This document shows positions 42,293-48,477 of a stretch of DNA of 48,477 nt, one piece after another (within the stretch, counting starts at the first letter, position 1; every line of letters begins with the position of its first letter). The DNA is taken from contig CANFBW010000023.1 of assembly GCA_947444925.1 (NCBI GenBank), positions 1 through 48,477 on the forward strand. Direction: 5' to 3'. This DNA is from Flavobacteriales bacterium. GTDB lineage: Bacteria > Bacteroidota > Bacteroidia > Flavobacteriales_C > GCA-002722245. The notes beneath the pieces were generated by a model. It did not search any database and was not told where the DNA came from. It saw only the letters and a program-made list of their open reading frames with translations. Both the position numbers and the translations under genes were made by a program.

Positions 42293-44098
42293 TTACTTAA
42301 AAGAGATATCGTCAACCCAAATAGAAAAAGGTTCACCCACCCCTGCGGAATACAAAGTAAATCCGGTTCGAATACAACGCAGGTCCGATTCTTCCAATTC
42401 AATTTCGTACTTCGTCCAATCCAATGACAAAGGAATTTTTATTGATTTTTTTTCTGTGTCGTAATATGGATTTTCATCACCTATCATCCCAAAACCTATG
42501 GTTGCTTGTACATTTTCAACATTGCATTTTGCCCAAAACACATATTTCTTTGCGCCTTTTACACTGTAACCACCTGGTCGAGCGCCCCAATCGTTTGCCG
42601 GATCAACAAAGCCAATTCCAAACCAGCCATCTGCTCTGTCGTAAGAAATTTTAATTACTTCTTTTCCTGAATGCACTTCTTCTCTGTTCGCTGCATCAAC
42701 TTTCATACTGGCAAAATCACCCATATAGGCCGTTGGCGAATAAGGCATTTTAGCGGCATCGTTGTATACAAAAAACGGCAAAGTAGTTTTCGCTCCGGGT
42801 AAAAATTTAGAGTTGCCCTTGTTCTTAATAACAATTGAACTTTGTGCAATGCCAATATTGTTGTAGCTGTCTTTTGCAAAAACGTACAATTTAACAATTC
42901 CATTTTCATCAGGCACCTTTATCTCGTAGCCTTTCTGCGCCGAACCTCTACACTCTAAAGCATTGATTTGATCTTTCCGCGCTCGAGAGCCCAAACGCTG
43001 ATTGTAATGAAAACTTATTTCAAGTTTATCATTTTCTGCGTCGCTAATATCTACCTGCACCTTGACCCACTTACCAGTAGCCGACAAAGTATCCATAATT
43101 TTAAAGCCCAACAACTTAGGCACGTTGTTGATTGGCTTTAACCCAGTGAAAGCCTCGCGTGTTGCCCAATACTGTGGACGAAAGCTGTCATTGTAGCGCA
43201 ATAACAACCATACTGATCCAAAACTATTGTCGTTTCCGTAATGAAAAACATACACTCCCAAGCAAGAAGGTTTTGACAAAATCCACTCTTTTGCACCCAC
43301 CGCAATATCGTGGTACTTGTCTTCATCGGAAGGTTCAATCAGCGACCCATTTCTATCTTTTTTAGAATCCCATTCACCACTCACACCAAATTCAGTGATG
43401 ACATAAGGCTTATCGACACCCGCTTTTTGCAGTTCGTTGGGAATTTGCGCAACACCTGGCCCATATGAATTCACACCATATATATCCACTGAAGGCACAT
43501 ATTCTTTCCACCATTTAAAGCCAAAACTCCACGCATCCACTGATACTATTGGATGATTGCTGTCAATACTTTTGATATGACTACAAACCTTTTCTAAAAA
43601 TAAAGAATAAGCCTTCTTCTCTTCGTCGGTGGCAATGTTCAAATACACTTCATTTCCAACACCAAAATACAATAAGGCTGGATGGTTTTTAAATTGTTCT
43701 ACCGTAGCAATCGCTCCTTTATACATATCGTCCATTCCCTTGCTGTCGGTAAGATAGTCAAAGCTGTCGTCGCCCTCCATTCCCGGTCTACCATGACGCA
43801 TCCAAATCCCCAACATTACCTTGATGCCATAAACTTCAGCGCTGTCCAACAATATTTTAGTATTGTCGTTCGTGCCCCAAGTTCTAACGGTATTCACTCC
43901 TAAAAAGCGAAGATCTCTCAGGTATCCACCCACATTTTCTTTGGTAACATCTCCACCAAAAGTCAATCCTTTTACTTGAAAAGGTTGCTCATTGACAAAT
44001 AGTTTCCATTCCCCATTTTCCTTTTTGACTGTCGTTTTAGCAAGCACAATTCCTTGCGTCAAAACGAGTAGCGCAGCAACAACTATTTTCTTTATCAT
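42293..44098 (-). CDS. Clan GH-A glycoside hydrolase with C-terminal carbohydrate-binding-like domain
   Basis: A 601-aa secreted hydrolase with signal peptide MIKKIVVAALLVLTQGIVLA. Residues about 35-330 form a TIM barrel of GH2/GH5-like type: LRFLGVNTVRTWGTND, the acid/base Glu150 in FGVGNEVYL and the nucleophile Glu236 in VITEFGVSGEW. An Ig-like segment follows. The C-terminal about 160 residues (ASMKVDAANREEVHSGKEVI to FSIWVDDISFK) look like a carbohydrate-binding jelly roll. There is no T9SS domain. The exact family cannot be assigned by eye. Linkage 38 bp downstream of a GH16 laminarinase suggests a beta-glucan substrate. Periplasmic or surface location is inferred. Confidence 0.8.
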   Translation of the reverse strand: MIKKIVVAALLVLTQGIVLAKTTVKKENGEWKLFVNEQPFQVKGLTFGGDVTKENVGGYLRDLRFLGVNTVRTWGTNDNTKILLDSAEVYGIKVMLGIWMRHGRPGMEGDDSFDYLTDSKGMDDMYKGAIATVEQFKNHPALLYFGVGNEVYLNIATDEEKKAYSLFLEKVCSHIKSIDSNHPIVSVDAWSFGFKWWKEYVPSVDIYGVNSYGPGVAQIPNELQKAGVDKPYVITEFGVSGEWDSKKDRNGSLIEPSDEDKYHDIAVGAKEWILSKPSCLGVYVFHYGNDNSFGSVWLLLRYNDSFRPQYWATREAFTGLKPINNVPKLLGFKIMDTLSATGKWVKVQVDISDAENDKLEISFHYNQRLGSRARKDQINALECRGSAQKGYEIKVPDENGIVKLYVFAKDSYNNIGIAQSSIVIKNKGNSKFLPGAKTTLPFFVYNDAAKMPYSPTAYMGDFASMKVDAANREEVHSGKEVIKISYDRADGWFGIGFVDPANDWGARPGGYSVKGAKKYVFWAKCNVENVQATIGFGMIGDENPYYDTEKKSIKIPLSLDWTKYEIELEESDLRCIRTGFTLYSAGVGEPFSIWVDDISFK

Positions 44099-44136
44099 AA
44101 GCTACAAATATTTGAATGTCGTTTTTTATATCTCTA

Positions 44137-45600
44137 CTATTCTTTAACCAACTTCACTGTTGACACAGCGCTTTCTGTTTCTATTTGAACAAGGTACACG
44201 CCAGCTGAAAATTGCGAAGTATTTAAAACTGAATTTCCTTTTTTGAAAGATTCATACAAAACAATTCTGCCCGAAAGATCAAAGACCCGCACTGTCGCAT
44301 CTTCCTCTTGGGATGCAATATGAATTTCACTTGAAAATGGATTAGGGAATACTTTCGGTAGTTCCACTGCAATTGGCTGCACCTCGGTGCTGATCAGCTC
44401 ATAGTTCACATAGTTCAAATTGAATTGCCCTGTAAAATCAAGCGTAATGTTTTGCACACCTTTCTTAAGTGTAAATTGCAGCAACACATCTTGCCAACTC
44501 TGCCACCCTCCTGTTGTGGACACATTTGCGGTGCCCAACTGCACACCACCACTTGAAATTTTAATAGCGCCCGAATATCCTGTTCCCGCAGCCACTCGAA
44601 AAGTAGCTTTATATAAACCAGCATCCTGCGCTACGAGATTATAACTTAAGAAATCACCAGTTCCAATTTGCCCCATATCGTATCCACCATCAGTATCTGT
44701 GCAAACTTCCTTTTGCGTTCCTTTTTCAGAAGTAAAGGCTTCTGCTTGAATTTTTGCAGGAATAGTCACAATTTCATCGGCCGTTTTGTAAACACGAACG
44801 TAATCCACAATGTATTTCGCCATCATTGCAGCGCCATCATCCTTTCCACACATTGCAGCACCAACACCTGCGCTCAAAATAATATAAAATTCTTCGTTGA
44901 ATGGAAAATAGTATTGTGTACCATAGGGAACGCTGATGTCTGCGGTTTTAAAAACATTACCGTCGATGTACCATTTCAATTGCGTCGCCGTCCATTCAAT
45001 TCCGTAAACATGAAAATCATCGGCCAAATCGGTAGGTGTTGGTTTATATATAGCGTATGAATGTTGGTCATTACCGCTTTCACCAAAATGCATGGTGCCC
45101 TGCGACTGTGTTGTTTGCGCTCCACAAATTTCAAGCACATCAATTTCACCACTCCGCGGCCATCCACCAAACTTATCAAAAGTAGGCAGCATCCAAAGCG
45201 CAACTCCTTCACCTACGCCCTTTGGCACTTTGGCTCGCATTTCAACTTTTCCATGCTTAAATGATAATTTTTTCGCCGTATTTAAACGCCCAGATGTATG
45301 CGAATACTGTTTCCAATTGTTGTAGATATCGGTATTCCAATAATTGCTTTCCTTTAAAGTTTGAATGGTAAGATACCCTCCACGAACATGCACATTGGTA
45401 TCACGCTTGGTGTCGAAATCTACCTGCCCGGTACCCCAACCCCAATTGCCGTTACCCAATTCATAATTCCAATAATTTTCATCCAAAGCAGTTCCGTTAA
45501 ATTCGTCGGACCAAAAAAGCTGGTAACTTTGTGCTTGACTTTCGGCGGAGAGTAATACCAATAGCAGCAAAGTTGTTTTAATCAATAAGTTGTTTTTCAT
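44137..45600 (-). CDS. GH16 laminarinase-like beta-glucanase with CBM6-like module and T9SS domain
   Basis: A 487-aa secreted endo-beta-glucanase candidate. The start at 45600 gives the signal peptide MKNNLLIKTTLLLLVLLSAESQAQ. The GH16 catalytic domain (about 25-265) contains FWSDEFNGTALDENYW and the signature GEIDVLEICG with Glu152 as nucleophile, Asp154 and Glu157 as acid/base. Residues about 275-400 (IQAEAFTSEKGTQ, GGYDMGQIGTGDFLSYN) are a CBM6-like beta-glucan-binding module. The last 75 (FPNPFSSEIHIAS to VYLVQIETES) are a type A T9SS domain. GH16 members with this motif mostly cut beta-1,3 or mixed-linkage glucans. It is first in a two-gene unit and divergent from the sensor gene. Confidence 0.92.
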   Translation of the reverse strand: MKNNLLIKTTLLLLVLLSAESQAQSYQLFWSDEFNGTALDENYWNYELGNGNWGWGTGQVDFDTKRDTNVHVRGGYLTIQTLKESNYWNTDIYNNWKQYSHTSGRLNTAKKLSFKHGKVEMRAKVPKGVGEGVALWMLPTFDKFGGWPRSGEIDVLEICGAQTTQSQGTMHFGESGNDQHSYAIYKPTPTDLADDFHVYGIEWTATQLKWYIDGNVFKTADISVPYGTQYYFPFNEEFYIILSAGVGAAMCGKDDGAAMMAKYIVDYVRVYKTADEIVTIPAKIQAEAFTSEKGTQKEVCTDTDGGYDMGQIGTGDFLSYNLVAQDAGLYKATFRVAAGTGYSGAIKISSGGVQLGTANVSTTGGWQSWQDVLLQFTLKKGVQNITLDFTGQFNLNYVNYELISTEVQPIAVELPKVFPNPFSSEIHIASQEEDATVRVFDLSGRIVLYESFKKGNSVLNTSQFSAGVYLVQIETESAVSTVKLVKE

Positions 45601-45615
45601 TGTTAGGGCATTCAA

Positions 45616-45819
45616 AATACTTACGTGCGCCAGTCTTTCTGACGACTGTTACGAAGATATGTGCAATAAGTTTTTTTAAGGGGAGCAGATTGTCCAAAAA
45701 GGGTGCATTATTGTGCATACTGCAATTCTAGCGCTGCAAATTGCCATAGTATGATTTTGGATCCTTGTGCACTTAAACTATTTATTTGTATTTTCAGTCT
45801 GTAAATCCGCAGTATCAAT
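45616..45819. promoter_or_regulatory. Divergent regulatory region between GH16 and the sensor gene
   Basis: 204 bp. It holds two TTG-headed repeats, TTGTCCAAAA (45690) and TTGTGCATAC (45711), 21 bp apart. They loosely resemble the direct repeats at 25339. TTTATTTG at 45781-45788 is a one-mismatch -7 box for the sensor gene, with TTTTG 21 bp upstream. Confidence 0.35.
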
Positions 45820-48336
45820 ATGAAGAAAGGCTATTTGTTTTCCCTGTACATACTATTGTCACTTCTTGTGAATGCGCAGGAGAGCGCCAACAACCTTAGG
45901 TTGTCTCACATCGACATTGACCGCGGTTTATCAAACAGCTCGGTCAACTGTTTTTACCAAGACCACTTGGGTTTTATTTGGGTGGGCACTGAAAATGGTC
46001 TAAACAAATACGACGGATTGAATTTTCAAATTTTCAGACACGATGGCAATCCAAACAGTATCAGCAATAACAAAGTCAATTGCTTAATTGAAGACAGTCG
46101 TCACAATATTTTAATAGGTACCAATCAAGGGCTAAGTCTATACCAGAGAGCTAGTTCCACTTTTAAAAACCTGGTTTTAAACGTGCCGGTGAATGTGATA
46201 TTTGAAGATTCTCAAAAAAACATTTGGTTTGGCACTGACCACGGCGAACTGCATCTCTTTGATCCCAGCACGATTAAATCAAGCATCTTCTTTAACAACG
46301 AGCCCAATGTGCACTTAAGTTCCAATGCCATATATGCCATTGCAGAAGACAGTAAAGAAAACCTTTTTATAGGTCGCGGAGGCAGCGGACTCAACGTATT
46401 TAATTTGAAGTATAGAAAGTTTACCCGTTATTACAAAGAGGGAAATGGAAAAAGCAGTATCTCTGACAATTACATACAAAGTTTGTATTTTGACAACAGC
46501 AACAACACCCTTTGGATAGGTACCCATAAAGGCCTTGACCGCTTTAATGCAAAAACTTTACAATACCGCAACTTTACATGCAACACGCAAGGTCAAGCCC
46601 TGCGCAACCTATACTCTATTGCCAAAAACAAAGAAAACCTTCTTTGGATCGGCACTGAGAGCAATGGCGCTTTTGTTTTCAATCCACTTACTTCCTCTTT
46701 CAAAAGTGTGCAAGCCCAAGCCAGCAACCCCAACGGACTTAGCAACAATCAACTTAGAAGTGTATACTGCGACAAAGAAGGAAATATTTGGCTAGGGTGT
46801 TACCGCGGAGGCATCAACCTGCTCACCAATAGCAGGTCATTCAATTATTACCAACACCAAGCTGGAAACAATCAAGGACTTAATAGCAAAGTAGTGCTCA
46901 GCGCCATTGAAGACCGAAACAAAAACATATGGATGGGTACTGAAGGTGGAGGCGTTAACTTTTTAAATTGCAAAACAAAACAATACTCTTATTACAAAAC
47001 CAGCAACAGCAACTTAAGCGACAATGCAGTGCAATGTCTTTTTGAAGACCTTGAAGGAAAAATTTGGATGGGTACGGGCAATGGTGGGCTTTCTATATAC
47101 AATCCAAAAAGCAATAATTTCACGCATTTCAAAGACCCTGACTCTACTTTATTCAGGGGCTCTAATGACATCAGAGCTATCATAGGTGACCACCAAGGAA
47201 ACATATGGATTGCTAGCAACGGCAACGGAATCAGTAAATTCAATTTAAATGGAGAACGGATCGCCAATTATAGAACCGACTGGGGTCGACGCGACATTTC
47301 ACTTGTAACAAACTGGATAAGAACACTATACATTGATCGAAAAAACAATCTTTGGATAGGATCAGTCACAGGAATCAGCATTTTAGATATTGAAAAGAAC
47401 GCATTCAAAAACTACTTCAAAGACGTAAAAGAAGACATGACCGTGTATTCTTTTTGCGAAGACAATGAAGGCAATATGTGGGTAGGCACATCGACAGGAC
47501 TCAAAAAATTCTTGAGTGCTTCGCAGTCTTTTGAAACCTACACCATGACCGATGGACTGGCCGACAATATTATCAACGGTATTCTCGTCGATGGTAAAAA
47601 CAATCTTTGGTTAAGCACCAACTATGGCCTCTCTTCATTCAACAGCCAGTCCAAGCGAACGCAGAATTTTGATATTACGGATGGTTTACCTGACAACAAC
47701 TTTATCATTAATGCTGCTTATGAATCTGCAGGAGGTCAAATGTATTTCGGCAGCAACAACGGCTTACTTAGTTTTAACCCCAACCAAATCACTACATCCA
47801 ATTACATTGCGCCAATTAGCATTACCGCGCTGCGCATCTACAACAAACCAGTGAAAATTGGAGATATGGATTCGCTGTTGACCCGCGATATTGCAGAAAC
47901 TAAAGAAATTGTATTGAACTACGACCAAGCTTATTTCGCCTTTGAATTTGCTGCGCCCAATTATGCCAATCCTAAAAAAAATCAGTACAGATACAAACTT
48001 AAAGGCTTCGACAAAGACTGGATTTACAATGGATCTGTAAATACTGCTGCCTACACCAATGTAGCGCCAGGCAATTATACCTTCTTGGTTGGATCGGCAA
48101 TGAGCAATGGGCAGTGGACCGCCGAACCAGCATCTATTTTGGTCACCATTCTCCCTCCTTTTTGGCGAAGTAAAATTGCGTATGCGCTTTATTTCTTAGT
48201 AGTAATTGCAGCGCTCTATTTATCGAGACGCTTCATTATCAACAAAGAAAAAATGAAGAACGACCTCGAACTCGAAAAAATGAAAGTGGAAAAAGCAGAA
48301 GAAATCAACAGCATGAAACTGAACTTCTTTGTATAA
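45820..48336 (+). CDS. Hybrid two-component sensor (HTCS-type), interrupted after its coiled coil
   Basis: The sensor half of a Bacteroidota hybrid two-component regulator. Signal peptide MKKGYLFSLYILLSLLVNAQ is followed by about 14 Reg_prop repeats (for example GFIWVGTENGLNKYDG, KNIWMGTEGGGVNFLN, GNMWVGTSTGLKKFL). These would make two seven-bladed propellers. A Y_Y_Y domain follows (about 680-770), then one membrane helix (IAYALYFLVVIAALYLS) and a signalling coiled coil. The frame ends at MKLNFFV and a stop, exactly where family members continue into the HisKA motif (FFTNISHEFRTPL). The kinase, receiver and AraC-type HTH domains are missing. Sequence after about 48330 looks like an insertion-sequence end. 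The gene probably sensed a beta-glucan oligosaccharide for the adjacent GH16 genes. Confidence 0.85.
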   Translation: MKKGYLFSLYILLSLLVNAQESANNLRLSHIDIDRGLSNSSVNCFYQDHLGFIWVGTENGLNKYDGLNFQIFRHDGNPNSISNNKVNCLIEDSRHNILIGTNQGLSLYQRASSTFKNLVLNVPVNVIFEDSQKNIWFGTDHGELHLFDPSTIKSSIFFNNEPNVHLSSNAIYAIAEDSKENLFIGRGGSGLNVFNLKYRKFTRYYKEGNGKSSISDNYIQSLYFDNSNNTLWIGTHKGLDRFNAKTLQYRNFTCNTQGQALRNLYSIAKNKENLLWIGTESNGAFVFNPLTSSFKSVQAQASNPNGLSNNQLRSVYCDKEGNIWLGCYRGGINLLTNSRSFNYYQHQAGNNQGLNSKVVLSAIEDRNKNIWMGTEGGGVNFLNCKTKQYSYYKTSNSNLSDNAVQCLFEDLEGKIWMGTGNGGLSIYNPKSNNFTHFKDPDSTLFRGSNDIRAIIGDHQGNIWIASNGNGISKFNLNGERIANYRTDWGRRDISLVTNWIRTLYIDRKNNLWIGSVTGISILDIEKNAFKNYFKDVKEDMTVYSFCEDNEGNMWVGTSTGLKKFLSASQSFETYTMTDGLADNIINGILVDGKNNLWLSTNYGLSSFNSQSKRTQNFDITDGLPDNNFIINAAYESAGGQMYFGSNNGLLSFNPNQITTSNYIAPISITALRIYNKPVKIGDMDSLLTRDIAETKEIVLNYDQAYFAFEFAAPNYANPKKNQYRYKLKGFDKDWIYNGSVNTAAYTNVAPGNYTFLVGSAMSNGQWTAEPASILVTILPPFWRSKIAYALYFLVVIAALYLSRRFIINKEKMKNDLELEKMKVEKAEEINSMKLNFFV

Positions 48337-48356
48337 CGTCAGCAAAAAGTGAACTA

Positions 48357-48405
48357 TTAAGGGTTTAGATTTAAGAGAGATATTTCTTAATTTAATAACC
48401 TTTAA
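48357..48405 (+). repeat. Hairpin in the leader of the putative IS
   Basis: TTAAGGGTT (48357-48365) pairs with AACCTTTAA (48397-48405) with one mismatch. Inside it TTAAGA (48371-48376) pairs with TCTTAA (48385-48390). Such a stem between the IS end and the transposase start could block translation of read-through mRNA. Confidence 0.45.
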
Positions 48406-48416
48406 AAATTGTTCAA

Positions 48417-48477
48417 ATGACAAAGAAAAAGAGTGCGAGTTCGTTAATCAGCGAACTAAAGAGAAAAACTAGAAAAG
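48417..48477 (+). CDS. Transposase OrfA N-terminus, IS3-like (partial)
   Basis: Twenty codons from the ATG at 48417 read MTKKKSASSLISELKRKTRK before the window ends. The basic, Ser-rich start and the KRKTRK run just before the expected helix-turn-helix resemble OrfA proteins of IS3-family elements in Bacteroidota. The assignment rests on this short stretch and on its position inside a disrupted gene, so another transposase family is possible. Confidence 0.4.
   Translation, partial: MTKKKSASSLISELKRKTRK

Larger units (their letters stand above)
48330..48477 (+). mobile_element. Left end of a probable IS3-family insertion sequence (partial)
   Basis: The sensor coding frame stops at a junction near 48330. 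The sequence that follows begins TGTATAACGTCAGC, with the TG end typical of IS3-like termini. It then has a long AT-rich hairpin and the start of a transposase-like ORF. The element runs off the window, so its right end and target duplication cannot be seen. Confidence 0.55.

Noticed and set aside
25428-48336. A classical polysaccharide utilisation locus with SusC/SusD
   Set aside because: No TonB-dependent receptor or SusD-like gene occurs in the window. Only glycosidases and the sensor are seen, so the term would overstate the evidence.

Overview
The window is a low-GC chromosomal stretch from a free-living, polysaccharide-degrading member of the Bacteroidota. The evidence is six secreted proteins with Por/type IX secretion (T9SS) C-terminal sorting domains (five type A, one type B/CHU_C), a DUF1343 muramidase-like protein, DUF4199, promoters with the Bacteroidota -7 box TAnnTTTG, and a hybrid two-component-type sensor (HTCS). 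The lineage cannot be fixed more finely from sequence alone. No tRNA, rRNA or CRISPR array was seen.

Bases 1-25057 are mostly housekeeping and envelope genes: a lipoprotein; a large T9SS alpha/beta hydrolase with a tail-fibre-like surface protein; a DUF1343/NamZ-like protein divergent from an FtsX/LolE-type permease; an orphan CcoI/FixI copper P-type ATPase convergent with a T9SS subtilase; a lipoprotein and a MORN-repeat protein; a GT2 glycosyltransferase and DUF4199 protein; the SRP RNA gene; an outer-membrane-like protein with a DEDDy exonuclease; an acyltransferase; a beta-propeller fused to a SPOR domain; acylphosphatase; RlmD; SelO; an S4-domain RNA-binding protein; and a T9SS parallel beta-helix protein.

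Bases 25400-48477 are a carbohydrate-utilisation region. A + strand unit encodes a T9SS protein of unknown function, an aldo/keto reductase and a GH3 beta-glucosidase. Next come a ROK glucokinase and a GH2 enzyme with the NxK signature of beta-glucuronidases. A compact six-gene operon (kdgK-eda-SDR-uxuA-uxaC-exuT) encodes uptake of hexuronate and its complete conversion to pyruvate and glyceraldehyde-3-phosphate. A divergent LacI-type regulator controls it, and a lectin/CHU_C protein follows it. A GH16 laminarinase-like enzyme with a C-terminal CBM6-like module, a clan GH-A glycosidase and the HTCS sensor complete the region. Together the genes fit degradation of a beta-glucan and of a glucuronic-acid-containing glycan or glucuronide. 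No SusC/SusD pair is inside the window.

The most notable observations are these. (1) The HTCS gene is cut just before its histidine-kinase core by what looks like the left end of an IS3-family element, so the beta-glucan switch is probably broken. (2) The LacI regulator has no ATG, GTG or TTG in its correct frame; its best start is ATC. (3) Near-identical operator-like sites lie upstream of kdgK and the beta-glucuronidase, with a weaker one upstream of the lectin gene. (4) A roughly 140-bp nested inverted repeat of unknown nature lies between the glucokinase and beta-glucuronidase genes. (5) Direct repeats spaced about 21 bp, the spacing of AraC-type sites, lie upstream of the GH units. (6) Several housekeeping promoters place the -7 box exactly four bases before ATG, implying leaderless mRNAs.
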